Shown one piece after another: positions 51,312-63,060 of a DNA stretch of 64,000 nucleotides. Position 1 is the stretch's first letter; every line of letters begins with the position of its first letter. The position numbers were made by a program, and so were the translations under genes. The notes beneath the pieces were generated by a model. That model was not told the origin of the DNA. It saw nothing but the letters and a program-made list of their open reading frames with translations, and made no database searches. Origin of the DNA: Aplysia californica (Eukaryota; Mollusca; Gastropoda; Aplysiida; Aplysiidae); assembly GCF_000002075.1 (NCBI RefSeq), contig NW_004797788.1, positions 481,572 to 545,571 on the forward strand. The letters run 5' to 3'.

Positions 51312-51418
51312 TCAAGGCATTGTCGCTTTCATCAGCTGTTGGAGACGGTCCAGACGCTCATCAATTTCGCTGATTTCAGCAGACCGGTCAAAACCTTCGC
51401 TGTCATCCTCCTCTCCCC
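51312..51418 (-). CDS. CCDC61 last coding exon, terminal helix and stop
   Basis: After acceptor gtccaatgcag the frame reads GEEDDSEGFDRSAEIS, then EIDERLDRLQQLMKATMP and stop. Human CCDC61 ends with EIDARLKALQEYMNRL, the same amphipathic helix. Two bases complete a codon begun in the previous exon. Confidence 0.9.
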
Positions 51419-53772
51419 CTGCATTGGACAAGGGAAAATATACATTATATGGTTCAATACAAACTCCCTTGCAGAGAACAAAGAACTTAAAGATTCATAG
51501 ATATTAATATGATTGATATGCAGAAAGACAGATGGGACATTTAAAATGAATAGACAGAAAGATTCTTAACAGATGGAAACTGCATAGCTTTATCATGAAC
51601 AAACAGAAATTACAGCATCTGAATATTTGCCAAAACAAGGCCAAAACTGTTTGCAACAAAATATACAAACTCATTATGTCATGCCCTGTGTAACTGGTTT
51701 CTTGAAAATTTATAGACCGGGGCCCCCCAAAAAAGAAAAAAAAAGTAAACCCCAACAAAAAAACTCCCAATCTATTTCAATAAGAGAAGATGCAAAAAGT
51801 TAGCTCACAATCACAATACTTTTGTACTATTTCTAGCACTTGCTTACTTCTGATTCTTAATCTTATAGAGAAAATAACCTTAGCTATGGTTTTGGAAAAA
51901 AACAACAAGCTGACTTATTTCTTCCAGTAACATGTGTAGAGTACTATAACACCATCAAAATGGTTTTTTCCTCTGAAAAAAATGGACTACTAACAGTCTA
52001 TAGTTTTGGCACACAGCAGTTTTATGTATAACAATTCTCCAATTCATGACCTATGTATGTATGTCCCACATCATCGGTGCTCTGATGGAATCTAATTAAC
52101 TGATTACGGCAAAACTTTTTTTTGCACCAAGATCGTGAATTTTATATGAATTTCCCATTTGGCTTGGTCCTATCTGAGATGGAGGTTAAACTCGGAGGTC
52201 CTGCCTCTTACATAACCTAATAATTTTGACTGGGGCGTTAAACATACACCATTTGACATTTTAAAGAGAACCCATAGATAGTGAGGTTAGTTGAGAAACT
52301 GAAAGTCACTTGTTGCCCTGTTCTAACCTCGCTGACACCTTTGCGAGGTTCAACGGAGCAACGCTTGAGAAGACAATCTTGCTAACCAAAGGAGTTTTTC
52401 TTCACCAAGTCAGATTACGTAATAATGCGCTCAGTGAAAACACATGCCTCACTGCAGGATCTTGTCCAGGACCCATCACAATACATTGACAAGATTTGAT
52501 TGCTTAAGTGCGAACATTAACAATGTTAGACAGTTCTTTTTTGTTTCTGCTGAAACATTAAAAAATTCTAGTTAGCAAAGTTCCAATGGGGCGCCGATGA
52601 TATATCACATACCGAGTATTAGTGTAATTTTTACCGTAGAACAAACAAAAAGTTACAATCCCCCCCGCCAATACCCCTATTGTAGTAGAGTCGTAGTCTA
52701 GAGTAGAATGGAAATAACAAAATTGCAAAGACACAAAAATCTTTTCGATAATGACAAATTTTGCTATGTACTTGTTCTAATACAAAGAATATATATGAGT
52801 CATGACACTGTGGAATCAGGCGCTAGTCAATTTTTAGCATTATGGAGTTATTGGTAGCATACTAAAGTTTTTTCATTAGTCATGCTTTCGTTGAAAAAAA
52901 ATACCCGTCCGTCTGGAACAGCAGTCGAGAATTTTGTCATTGAAGGAGGTGGGGGTCCCCTGGTGTCAGATGACAAATTAGCGAGAAAATGGCCACTAAA
53001 GTTTGGTGACTTCTATCTCTTGAGAGTCCTTGGAAACTGAAAATTTACAATTTTTTTTAGCCTTTAATAAACGTTTTTTGGTAAAATCAGCACAGAAATG
53101 TGTTTAGTTTCTAAATGGACATAAAAGGTGTTGAGCCAAATTACAAAAACTCAATAAAAATTGCCAAACAAGCAGAAAAATGCCGTTAAAAAAAAAATTA
53201 CATTATTCTGCACCTGATTTCACCACAATGCCTCACACATACTTCATATAGTGTAATAAAAAGACAACCTGTTGTCTAAATGAGAGTTTCCCTACGAGTT
53301 TGTTTCGCTATGTGGATGCTAGACTGTAGTTTATGCACCCCGCATAATTTAGACAAATCTGATCATTTTTTGCATAATTTCTGATCATTTTCCTTTATCC
53401 TTCTTTGTTGAAATAAACAGAATCGCATAATTTCACATTTTTGGGCTCAGTTTGAATAATTTCAGAATTTTTCATGCATAAAACGACGGGGACAGCTCTA
53501 CTCTACCCACTGTGCTCACGCTTCAGTACATGGCAACGTCAAACTAGCAGATCTAAATGTAGTATACAAAACTTTTCTCTATTTATTTTGTACACAAACC
53601 CAGTCAATTTTATCCTTTTAAATTATTTAAAACGTTATGTTAATATGTTATGTTTATGTGGCATTATGAAGCCCCATGGGGATATAACTAAATAACTAAA
53701 ACAGTTTTTTAAAAGCTGATTGTTGTTTTTTTCCCCTGAAGTCTGTGTGTGTGTGTGTGTGTGTGTCCTGCA

Positions 53773-53827
<55 letters not shown>

Positions 53828-56800
53828 CAGAGACAGAGAGAGAGACAGAGGGAGTGTGTTGACCAGTGCATATGGGTGTATGTATATACCATGCCGCAGC
53901 AAAATTTTATCTTCGTGAAGATTAATACAAGGCAACTTTATTTTATTGTATACATAAAATCTTTGGCTCTCATACCACTGTCTGCTACACGTGGCTGTCT
54001 GCGCGTCCTCGCCTGGGTCTTGCCGAAGCCAGTGTCTGGTGTGCTGGCTAGACTGATGCAAAGGTTAAGGTAATTATCTATTTAAAAAAAACCCAATGTG
54101 AATGAGAAGCAGCATAAAAACCGAAGGAAGCTAAGATACAGATAGAATTTTTCATATGTACATATGCTTTGTAGGGAAACTTTTAGTTACTCGATAGCTC
54201 TTTCAATACCAGAATTGAATTTCTTAATATATTTTTTTCGGTCCCGGTCAACCTCTTTTTCAAAGTCATTTTGAACAAGTTTTTGACAGAATTTTTACCC
54301 ACTTCTTCCAACATAAAAGTCTCGGGAGACCACTCATCCAGGTGTAAAAGAAAATGTGACTAGGACATTAAAAAGCATAAAAAGTAAACTGGATGGAAAT
54401 AAAAAGTTTTGTTTTTTCCAGGTTGCATGTCACTTTAACGCTGTAACATCTAAGTGCAACAAAAGTACATCCAATAAGACCATCTAGAATAAACATCTAA
54501 AAATTGAAAAGTCCTTGACATTGCGAGACAAGATGAGAAGATGCGGTGCTGAGAATATTTTGAAATGAAGTTCCCCTATACTGAAGCTTTGATTAAGCCT
54601 TTGAAAGTTCCAAAATCTTTATGCCCTCATGGGCATTGCTTTATCTCAGGAGAAAGGTAGAAATATTTGCTAAAATACCTTCCATTGTGGAATTGAAATC
54701 ATTCTTTTTCCAGCAAGTTGAGGTACTGAACCATTGACACCACAGACAGAGGTGAGCAACCAAATACATCTATCAATGACAGTAAAAGGATACTGGTTGA
54801 TTGTTTTTCCATTAACAAGACGTCTTGGCTTGATTCTTGGCTGATGGAAAAAGGAAAACATGATATAAATATTTCAAAGTCCGCGTCAAAAAGATTAGCA
54901 GTCATAAGTATTCTAAAGACGACATAAGTCAATAAAATGTAAGATGAACAGACTCATCTAACAGAAACCCTTGATAGGTTGTGAACAAAAAAAAACAAAG
55001 TAAGAGTGATGGATTACAGTTTTGTATTGCTTTGTATAAGAGGCTTGTCCGACTTCACACCATGCAAGTTCCTTGTTCACTTTGTTAATTCTGATTTCTA
55101 CAAGAGTCTCCAGAGGGAAATACAAGATGACAGCTGTTAGGGGCTCAAATACTATCATCAAAATACTTTTATTTTTGCGCATGGCAAAGAACCCATTCGT
55201 AAAGGAAAATAAAATAGAGGGCCTTTACCCCTTCCCTTACAGTATGACTGTCAACAATCTTATGACTGTGATTACAACTACACTCATAATCAGTTGCAGT
55301 ACACTTGGAGACTCTACATGCAATTCCCATCACAAATAGACCTGTAAGCTTTTATCTAGAATTAGTGCAAGTATACATAAACAGCATTGATACAAGCATG
55401 TACATACACTAACCCGCAAAGAGTTACACACACCAGCACTAGAAAATTGTACAGGAATGCAGATTTACATCCTAGAGTATCAAATCAAATTAAGCCAAAT
55501 GCATCAGCTTTATTAGAAAATCAGAAAGAAACAAGAAAAGTAAATTTTCATTCTGAAAAATCATTAAGTGAAACTTGGATACAACATAGTTGTTGGGAAC
55601 ATCTTTCAACTGACTTTTCAACGCAAAGAAAATATATGTTACTTTCAACAAGATAAAGTTATTTGAGGAATGCAACAGGAGACCAAAACAATTTTACAAA
55701 ACAGAAAAAACCCTAATTATTTTTGTGCAAGTAAATCCTTTCCACAAAAGCCACATTCATTCGCAAACATGTTTGCTCTCACTCACCCCAGCAGGACTAT
55801 CCCCTAGATCAGATCCTCCTAGTCTCTGCTCACCACCTCTGCCGGAGGGGGGCCTGGCATGGAATAGTTGCAAAAAGAGCACATCAAGATAACTAATCTT
55901 TTCAAAATCACAGTTTGGTTGAGGATTTTTTGTTTTAGTTCTAGTAAAAGTTTTACGGCACTTGCAACACGATATAAGGTCTTAAAAGTGTCGGAAACAA
56001 GAGAGTAACAAACACAAAAAAGAAGAAGGGGAGAAAAGGACGATAGATGTTTGACAGAGAAAAAGAAGCAAATCACACCAGAGCACCTGCCAACCACCCA
56101 CATTGTAGACTTTTTGATCTAAACGAGTATCTTGTAAAAAGAAAGTGAAGCTGGTCACTCACTTTCCTCAGCAATTCTTTTGTTTGTTTGTTCTTGTAAA
56201 GAGAAACTCCATGACATAAAGTATGATAAAGGCCATTTCTGCATGGAAAAAGGACGACAGAGAGACAGAAACAACTGAGAGAAAGAAAAAAAAAATAAAG
56301 AACTACAAGTGGCACCTTCCAAACACCTGTTCTCAGCACTTCAAAATGTGTTTGATCACAAACTTTTGAGAAAAACACATAACTCTGGGAAATTGTATTT
56401 TTTTTCAAAATTATTCTCAAGTTGGGATCTTTTTATTCAGTTTTGTTTCTACCTTTTGCTACCAGAAATAGATCATTAATAACATGACAAAACTCTTACA
56501 TGAGCAAAATGAAAGTAATAAGAAAAATGATTTAGAGTAACCCTGACAGAATGGATCTTACTACTCTAACGGCATAAAAAAGGGAGCCATTGCCTTCAAT
56601 AAAATTAAAACGTGTAGATATGTCAAAACATTTTCAAGACATAAAAAAAGAAAACCTCTTGAACTGTATAATGAAAAAACAAGAATCTGGGACGCTTTTA
56701 ACAATCTACTCACAATTATGATAAAAGACTTTGGCCATAATCGTAGCATGTTGACAAACAGCTTTACACAATTAGAATAAGATTCGGAAACCCACAAGTT

Positions 56801-59800
56801 TATTAAAGTAAAAAGAAGCACCTTGATACAAAAAACAATCATTCAGCAGAGAGAAACAGACAGACAGACAGACAAGACGAAAACAACAAAGGGAAAGAAA
56901 AGAAGAAGAACCTAACAGTGTTATCCTCCAAACATCCTCTGGAACTGACAACTTTGTTAATGTTGAACAGCAGTTTATGACGAGACAGTACAACAAACAA
57001 CTGTCACACACACAGTCATAATATGAAACTTTAAATACAGTACAGAAGTAGAAAGAGTGCACCTCACAAGAACACCCTCAAACAACCCTTACGATTGAGA
57101 GCTAAAAAAAGCCCAGATATAAGACAAAAGAAACAAATTGGGCCGTGAACACACAGTCCCAATGAAACGTAAACGTGACACAAAAAAAGGAGAAACAGTA
57201 GACTTCCTCAGTTCCAAATACTAAGGAAAATATAGCAGCCCCTACAAAATTATACCTGTACTTTTTTACTCAGCACTCCAGGCCACAAGAGTCAGGAATT
57301 TTTGTTATTTCTTTGAGATGTTGTTTCACTTACCGTAATCTGCCCGTGTAAGAACCATCTGATGCGTAACCATCACTCATATTCCCTTGACTTCCAACTA
57401 GAAAAAAATCGTAACGTAATATTAAATAGTAAGATACAAAGAGAATAAAAATTTTTAAAGTTTAGAATCCATTCACTATTTCAGATTTATGATATAAAGG
57501 AACTACACAAAACACTGGAAAACTACAGAAGAAAAAATGGCAGGGTCACATTTTAAAATATTTTCTATGTTACAAGATACTACATTTTATCGTAACATTT
57601 CATATTGAGAAATACGACAGGGTCCATACAAAAGTGAAGGTAGTAAATTAAATATATCCTTTGAAAGATATATGAATTTTACAAACTTTACAACTAACAT
57701 TTTTCAAAATCACCAAAGCGTGACTGCTGTAGGTGTCCTTTGTAGTTTTCAAATAAGTCTACTTCAGCAGACAATACATAAATATAATACAAACAGTGAA
57801 AATGCTTCTTAAAAATTCCAAAGAGATATAGGCAGCACAAAATGTGTAAAGGCTTTCACAGCTTGTATTATAGTACATTGGAGTCCACTTATAACGAGTC
57901 CTGAAATAATGAGAAGTCTGTTACAACAAAGACATTATTCTAAAACCCCGTTTTTTTCCCTTCTTTATCTTTGTAAATAAAATACTGCTATAGCGCAATC
58001 AGATAAACGCGCAAGTCGGTTATAGCAGAATATTGCTGCTGCTGTGCACAGCGCATAGGCCATTTATACATGAAAACCTCGCCAGTTGAGAAACTTGTTG
58101 GTGATCAAGCGAAACAAAGAATGGGAGAGCCTATGTGTGCCAAAGACGAAGGCCGGAGTGAATGAGTGGGGAGGGTGTGGCATGCGCAGACAAGCCGTTG
58201 TGAAGCAAAACACATTGCCTGATAGTGATAAGCCAGCCTAGTCTAGATTATCTAGGCTTATCATGCCTCTCACTTCTCCAATGCAAGGATGGAGAGGTAA
58301 CAGTGCTGTGAATGCTGTGATGGATCATGGAGCGAATGTGTGACGTGCGCAAGCAGCGACGCACCACAGGGTGTGGTGGGGTGGGGGAAAATACAGCGGG
58401 CGAGTTAGCCCAGGAGAACTTTTAAAACTTTCGTTCTGATAGCCAACGCCGAGCTATCAAAATCGCTAACGCTAGAGAAAGAAACCTGATTCAGTTTTTG
58501 ATCAAGTAAGACCTAGAGGTCATGTTGAACAAAGTCATCGTCAGAGGAGATAACAAAAAGAAATAAACAGAACACCTAACTCATAGATTAGGCCTACTTT
58601 ATTATTTCCTTTGAATTTATTACTGGATCCCTTACAACGAGAATCTCGGTATAACGGACATTTTGTACCGGTCCCCTCCCTCTCGTTATAACAGGATTCC
58701 ACTGAATTACCAGAATTCCATCCTTCACCAGTGTCTGCAGGCAGGAAAAATACCCAACCCATTCATCATAGAAAAAGACTTAATTTGACTTTACAATGGG
58801 TATGCAAGAACACACTTAAAAAGTGAAGAGTGTGAATAAAGAAACAACTAGCCTACTCATGAGAGGGTCAGTTTTTTAGTGTCTACTTGACTGTTACCCG
58901 TAAGTCCACACTGTATGCCTAGAAAAATTTCCCAGAGGCAACACACTTCATACCCCTCTTTGTTCTAGATTCTATCATGTGCAATTCCCGCCCATAAAAG
59001 TGTAAAAATGGACATGATTGCATCAGCATGTAGACAATGAAGAGAAGAAAATGACTCATGAAGAGGAGGGTAGAGCTCTTCATTCAAAACTGTGTAGAAG
59101 CAAGGAGATATGAATGAAATAAAACACTGCTTTTTAAGGGTGTAGCAGGTATGCCCTCAGCAGCGAATTATAAGGACATACTATGTTCTCCCACACGCAG
59201 GGTAGAGGAAATTGTCATCATAGCAATGCTCCATCCCTCAATACAGATGATGATGCCTGCGATGTAAAGGATTCAATTTTAAGTTCTGCGAAGAAGCTGT
59301 TACTTAGACTGGAATACACCCGAGAATATAGGTAGCAGTAGTAAGAACTATTAATGTTGTGTTCGGCATCTTGTGTCTCTTCAGAGGCTGTTTATAGGAA
59401 ACACATGAATCAGACATTACCTCCAACTGTAAGAAGATCAGGGCGAGCTAATGTAAGTGAGAAAAGAGTGAAGGAGTTTCAGTCATTCAATCATTTAAGC
59501 TTTTACACTTTTCAGTTCAAGTCTGCTAACCTTGGTTTGAAACAAAAAAAAACCCTGAAGGTATTCATTTATCTCATTTTCAGAGAAGATTTGTATCTAG
59601 AGGAAAAGAATAAAATGATGTTTTATATACAAAGGTTGGGTGAAATTGTGAACGCAGGCTAAAAAGATATGGCCATTGTACGCATACAGGTGAAATAATA
59701 CTCAGGGAAAAACCTGAGGCTAGACCATGCAGCAACCAGAAAAGCAATTTGGAAAAATTAATGATATATATCAAAATGAGGTCAGGGATAAAGAATAAGA

Positions 59801-62589
59801 GGAAAGAGAATGAACAAACTTACTTGAATTCTCTCTAGATGATCTTTGACTGTATGCTGAAAAGAAACAAAGAGAAAAACATTACAGTCCATGATTCCAT
59901 AATGGATTTTAATTGAAAGAGTTTTTCAAAAAATGCCTCAGCGTACTACCTTAACCCATCTGCATGCTTCAATAGTTGCTCATGAAAACCAACTGGCTGG
60001 ACACTATCAGTAATGCTATTTTTTAGAGGAAAACCAAAAAACAATGAAGAAGAGCATGAACTGAGGTCTCTAATTGAAAATGCCGAAATTGGTACACCCG
60101 ACCTTAATTTGAAAAAAAAAAAAAAGCGCACCTACCACTACCTCATGATGGCCACTGACAAGAAGAAAACGATCATCTTTTAAATAATTTTAAAAGAAGA
60201 AACAGGAGAGTTTCTTTTTACAATTCATTAAGCAAAAAATTTTTCAAAATCTAGGCACCCAGCAAGGTTGTCAGCTAATGAAGATCTAATTCAAATGAAG
60301 AGAAAGATTAACAGGTTATTACACAGGGATAGACAGAACTGTAAAGTTTTTTTTGTTTTTGTAAAGTGTTTTACGGCGCTCGCAACTGCATAGGTCATAT
60401 GAGCGCGCGGGACACACCTAATAAACTGTAAAGTTTGAGTTTAAAAAACAGTTTTAATTCAAGATCACATCACAGTACCTGAATGTCTACTGCTGTTAAC
60501 AGATTGCTTGGATCGAGACGAAAGTCCTGACAAGTTTGATTTCTGTTCTCTGCGTCTGAGAAAAACGTAATATAACAAAGGATTGTAAGCAACATTCAAC
60601 AAAATGTTCAAAGTGCTGAAAATACTCCCCTAATTAAGGTGATGAAAGTACTCCCCTAATTAAGGTGATGAAAGTACTCCCCTAATTAAGGTGATGAAAG
60701 TACTCCCCTAATTAAGGTGATGAAAGTACTCCCCTAATTAAGGTGATGAAAGTACTCCCCTAATTAAGGTGATGAAAGTACTCCCCTAATTAAGGTGATG
60801 AAAGTACTCCCCAAATTCTAATTTGATTTTAAAAGGTTGCATCTCTTCATTTAAATCAAACTTTGCATGGCATAGCCATTTAGAAACAGGCATGAAAGAT
60901 GATGAACAGCTATATATAATATGCAACAGCAATTACAGCTGATATATGAACAAGCGTACACACATATGGGGTGACTCGAGTCACCCTTTCAGCTAGTTGA
61001 TAAATCTGTTTTCGTATTTTTACAACTTTCAACATTTTTTCACCCCAACAGGATGTATATCTTATAGAACAATGCTATCTTTCCATGGTTGGCTCTTAGG
61101 AAAAGTGCTGTATTGCATATATCTTATAAGCCACACAGTCCTTGGTCTTCCCTTTTCCATTAAAAAAAGTGATGTACCGATTCCGTGAAATGTGAACAGC
61201 AATATGGCAAGAGAATACAGTTTACAATAATATATATCATATGACAGCCCCCATTTTTATGTGATCAAATCGTAGATTGCTTAAACTCATAAACGGACTA
61301 CACAATAACTTACAAGACTTACTTTTTAAGATTAATTTCTTTCTGTTTTCTCTCTTTCTCCTTGATGTATGCTGTGGGATTGAATTTCCTAGACACTGCA
61401 AAAGACATCAAAAGTGTGAAAGAAAGTTTATGTCGTTTTATATAATTGCAGTGAGGCTCTGCCACAAGAAAAAAGGAATCAAAAACAGCTCCAAAGGAAC
61501 ATAAAATAAACATAAGTAAACCCAAAAGTGCATTAAAATATACCCTAAATGCTGCACATCAAAGCCACCTCCAAGATGAAAGTCTCAAAGGACACATGTC
61601 ACGAGACAATGGCAGGAAGGAAAAAAAAATTTCATCAACTACAAAATATCAACAACAACATCAAAAGATCAAAGTACACTTATTACCTGCTGGGGATGGT
61701 GTCCGACTCCTCCCTGACCCTGTAGAGAGACGACTCCGATTTACTGACAGGTTACGATCAAAAGAATTTGAACGAGCCCGAATTCCACTGCCATTATTCA
61801 GTGAAGAGTGGGAAATATTTTCTGTTGAATTCGACCTCCGAACAAAAGGCGGTCTCTCGCGGGACATTTGTCGTGTTTTGGTCAGGCGATCACTGGAACC
61901 TGATCTGCCAGTAGGCAGCCGGTCATTAGAGAGGGAACGTTGTCTAGAAGCGCTGAGCCTGTCTCCAGAACCAACACGGTCTCTGGAATTCGTTCTTGCC
62001 TGTGGTCTGCCCCTGACAAAGAAAAAAAAATGTAACTTGAAAGTCCAGGGAAAAATTATCAAATTATACTGAAACAGTATTTCTGGATAAAGTGTGCAAG
62101 ACATTTAGACTTTCCCATTGATGAGCATAGATTGTCCCAACAATTACAATTATGCCAGGACCTTTCCATAAAATGAGCACATGCCACATAAACAACCAAT
62201 CAAGACTACAATTACAGTACTTAATATCATCCACAGTCACAACTACATATTGATTGCCTCTACAATTTTCATGATCTTGAGTGTGTAGTAAACCACGTTA
62301 TACTCAAGATAAGAGCTGACTTGTTAATGACATACAGCAAGTCAGCCCAAGTCTGGTCACAATTAGAATTAAAAAAAACAAAACAAAACAACAGTAAGAC
62401 TGGAAAAAAAGTAGAATGAGACTATACTAATGTATCCATCATGCAAAGCATACACTCTAATTTGACCAAACCTGAAAACTCACTCACTGTTCCTAGTCCA
62501 TTATTTTACCTTTTGTACATTGCTAATTCATTGGTCAAGCTCTTCACTCGCACCCGCAGATTTCTTTCAGCAGCTCGCAGCTCCTCCAC
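51312..62589 (-). CDS. Gene 2: CCDC61/VFL3, C-terminal half (partial, spliced; 5' exons outside the window)
   Basis: Exons in transcript order: 62589-62510, 62012-61687, 61395-61323, 60555-60479, 59856-59824, 57397-57334, 55853-55787, one unresolved exon (54840-54679 is a candidate), and 51418-51312 with the stop. From 62589 to 55787 all phases and GT/AG sites agree. CCDC61 forms a globular head plus coiled coil of the XRCC4/SAS-6 fold. It organises basal bodies and centriolar satellites; VFL3 in Chlamydomonas controls basal-body number and orientation. Visible here are the end of the coiled coil, an Arg/Ser-rich basic region, the conserved FNPTAYIKEKERKQKEI block and the terminal EIDERLDRLQQLM helix. 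The head domain lies beyond 64000. The exon joining to the last one must enter in phase 0 and leave one base, and this remains unsettled. Confidence 0.88.
51419..52795. other. CCDC61 last intron, first part
   Basis: At 52160-52245 gaggttaaactcggaggtcc and tgactggggcgttaaacata may be the 3' end of another SINE. Otherwise nothing. Confidence 0.35.
52796..53241. mobile_element. 430-bp MITE family, copy 5
   Basis: Left gacactgtggaatcaggcgc and right (reversed) tgaggcattgtggtgaaatc; interior aaaaggtgttgagccaa. Confidence 0.85.
53331..53497 (-). mobile_element. TTAA-flanked MITE family, copy 2 (worn)
   Basis: tgcaccccgcataattt to ataaaacgacggggacagct matches 32648-32836 in reverse. Confidence 0.8.
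53498..54678. other. CCDC61 intron
   Basis: GT tracts at 53744-53766 and 53776-53816, then GA. One open stretch near 54047-53985 (-) with an acceptor was considered as an exon and set aside. Confidence 0.35.
54679..54840 (-). CDS. Possible CCDC61 exon (uncertain)
   Basis: A 54-codon open stretch (PRIKPRRLVNGKTINQY...) sits between acceptor tttttccatcag and donor gtatttta and enters in the required phase 0. It also leaves in phase 0, which does not fit the last exon, and its composition (Cys, Trp, Leu) is unlike the rest of this tail. It may be a chance exon or be followed by another small exon. Confidence 0.25.
54841..55786. other. CCDC61 intron
   Basis: No recognisable feature. Confidence 0.4.
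55787..55853 (-). CDS. CCDC61 exon
   Basis: PPSGRGGEQRLGGSDLGDSP then AG is read after completing the split Arg codon. The donor gtgagtga is strong and the acceptor is ccatgccag. It ends in phase 0. A SINE of the short family lies about 75 bases upstream in the transcript direction. Confidence 0.75.
55927..56103 (-). mobile_element. Short SINE, reverse orientation
   Basis: tagttctagtaaaagtttta and agagcacctgccaaccaccc are its tail and head. 56165-56335 and 56790-56950 look like older copies. Confidence 0.82.
56104..57333. other. CCDC61 intron with possible old SINE copies
   Basis: Diverged short-SINE-like sequence at 56165-56335 and 56790-56950 (reverse), low confidence. Nothing else recognised. 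Confidence 0.35.
57334..57397 (-). CDS. CCDC61 exon
   Basis: IGSQGNMSDGYASDGSYTGRL plus a split Arg codon (given here as read, 21 residues counting the first split codon, so the core is GSQGNMSDGYASDGSYTG). The acceptor is ttttttctag and the donor gtaagtga. Confidence 0.78.
57876..58704. mobile_element. Tigger-like MITE, 830 bp
   Basis: The left end CATTGGAGTCCACTTATAAC and right end (reversed) CAGTGGAATCCTGTTATAAC are inverted repeats. Both are followed by gag, with further taacgag motifs inside. No transposase. Confidence 0.85.
58705..59823. other. CCDC61 intron, no feature
   Basis: One + strand open frame here (59354-59662) lacks coding character. Confidence 0.4.
59824..59856 (-). CDS. 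CCDC61 micro-exon (33 bases)
   Basis: AYSQRSSRENS is encoded between acceptor cttttcag and donor gtaagttt. It is too short to be found as an open frame alone. It is supported by phase continuity on both sides and Ser/Arg composition. Confidence 0.7.
60350..60424 (-). mobile_element. 75-bp 5'-truncated SINE tail with target-site duplication
   Basis: Only the 3' hairpin end of the long SINE (ttacggcgctcgcaactgca ... gcgcgcgggacacaccta, reversed) is present between two copies of ACTGTAAAGTTT (60338-60349, 60425-60436). Confidence 0.92.
60479..60555 (-). CDS. CCDC61 exon, Ser-rich
   Basis: It reads RREQKSNLSGLSSRSKQSV, then NSSRHS, with acceptor tttttctcag and donor gtactg. Phases join the neighbours. 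A 75-bp SINE tail has inserted 55 bases downstream of its donor. Confidence 0.85.
60621..60813. repeat. 26-bp minisatellite, about 7.5 copies
   Basis: The unit GTACTCCCCTAATTAAGG, then TGATGAAA is repeated with almost no differences in a CCDC61 intron. Every unit holds TAATTA. Confidence 0.97.
60814..61322. other. CCDC61 intron
   Basis: No recognisable feature beyond short AT tracts. Confidence 0.4.
61323..61395 (-). CDS. CCDC61 exon with the conserved FNPTAYIKEKERKQKEI block
   Basis: This block matches FDPTAFVKAKERKQREI of human CCDC61 and is the best single identifier in the gene. The acceptor is gtcttttgcag and the donor gtaagtct. One base enters from the previous exon and two are left. 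Confidence 0.95.
61687..62012 (-). CDS. CCDC61 exon, Arg/Ser-rich region
   Basis: The 326-base exon begins by completing Arg and reading GRPQARTNSRDR, as KRGRR does in human CCDC61, then continues as low-complexity Arg/Ser/Asp sequence (SSDRLTK, RSRTPSPAG). Basic Ser/Arg tracts in CCDC61 bind microtubules. Many S-R and S-P sites suggest heavy phosphorylation (inference). The acceptor has an uninterrupted pyrimidine tract; the donor is gtaataag. Confidence 0.92.
62013..62509. other. CCDC61 intron
   Basis: No recognisable feature. Confidence 0.4.
62510..62589 (-). CDS. CCDC61 exon, end of the coiled coil
   Basis: VEELRAAERN then LRVRVKSLTNELAMYKR lines up with the human CCDC61 segment ending LTSELALYKR. 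The acceptor is tttttcaccag and the donor gtaaaa; it leaves two bases (AG). The polypyrimidine tract lies next to an inserted retroposed sequence (62618-62926). Confidence 0.92.
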
Positions 62590-62617
62590 CTGGTGAAAAA
62601 GTAATGAATTTTTATTA

Positions 62618-62926
62618 CCTGTATTACCTGTCCTGGGCAACAACATCATTGCACACCGGACAGGTCCATAAGTGCTCAGTTCCCCCTAGCACCAAAGCCC
62701 GCAAGGTATCCATACTGATTGTTCCGGTGGCTGTCTGATTATGGCGACATCTTTCCTTTCCAGATAATCGTTCCTTTCTTCCTTCTCCCCTCTCTATCCC
62801 CATTTCCCGCATCCTAATGATTGCGTGGTGTTCTGCTGTCTCCTTGTCTTCTTCATCCCGCAACTTTTTCTTCAGGGTCTTCAACACTTCTCTTTTGTCA
62901 AATTTCACCTCACCATCAACCACGGC
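62618..62926 (-). mobile_element. Retroposed 309-bp insert with an intact open frame
   Basis: AATGAATTTTTATTA is duplicated at 62603-62617 and 62927-62941. The minus strand is open for about 100 codons (VDGEVKFDKREVLKTLKKK ... EHLWTCPVCNDVVAQDR, then TAA) and ends seven bases later with TACAGG, with no poly(A). The protein is charged, probably coiled or helical, with a single CPVC pair. I do not recognise the family. It could be the 3' end of an unknown LINE frame or a retrocopied piece of a host mRNA. Confidence 0.75.
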
Positions 62927-63060
62927 AATGAATTTTTATTAACATTGAACTGTTTTCAAAAGTCTATGAGCGAGATGGAGATAGAAAAAACCTGTCTTAC
63001 ACTTTTATCGAGAACATGAAACTTAGGACGGAAAGGTGTTCATTGCTGTCAAACACTATA

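Noticed and set aside
53985-54047. Possible CCDC61 exon (SSQHTRHWLRQDPGED...)
   Set aside because: The acceptor is acceptable and phase 0 fits, but the best donor leaves two bases and the last exon needs one. Sequence is unlike any CCDC61 tail.
59354-59662. 102-codon + strand frame
   Set aside because: No domain-like pattern, inside a CCDC61 intron, A/T-driven composition.
60621-60813. CRISPR array
   Set aside because: Units are directly adjacent without unique spacers and the DNA is eukaryotic: a minisatellite.
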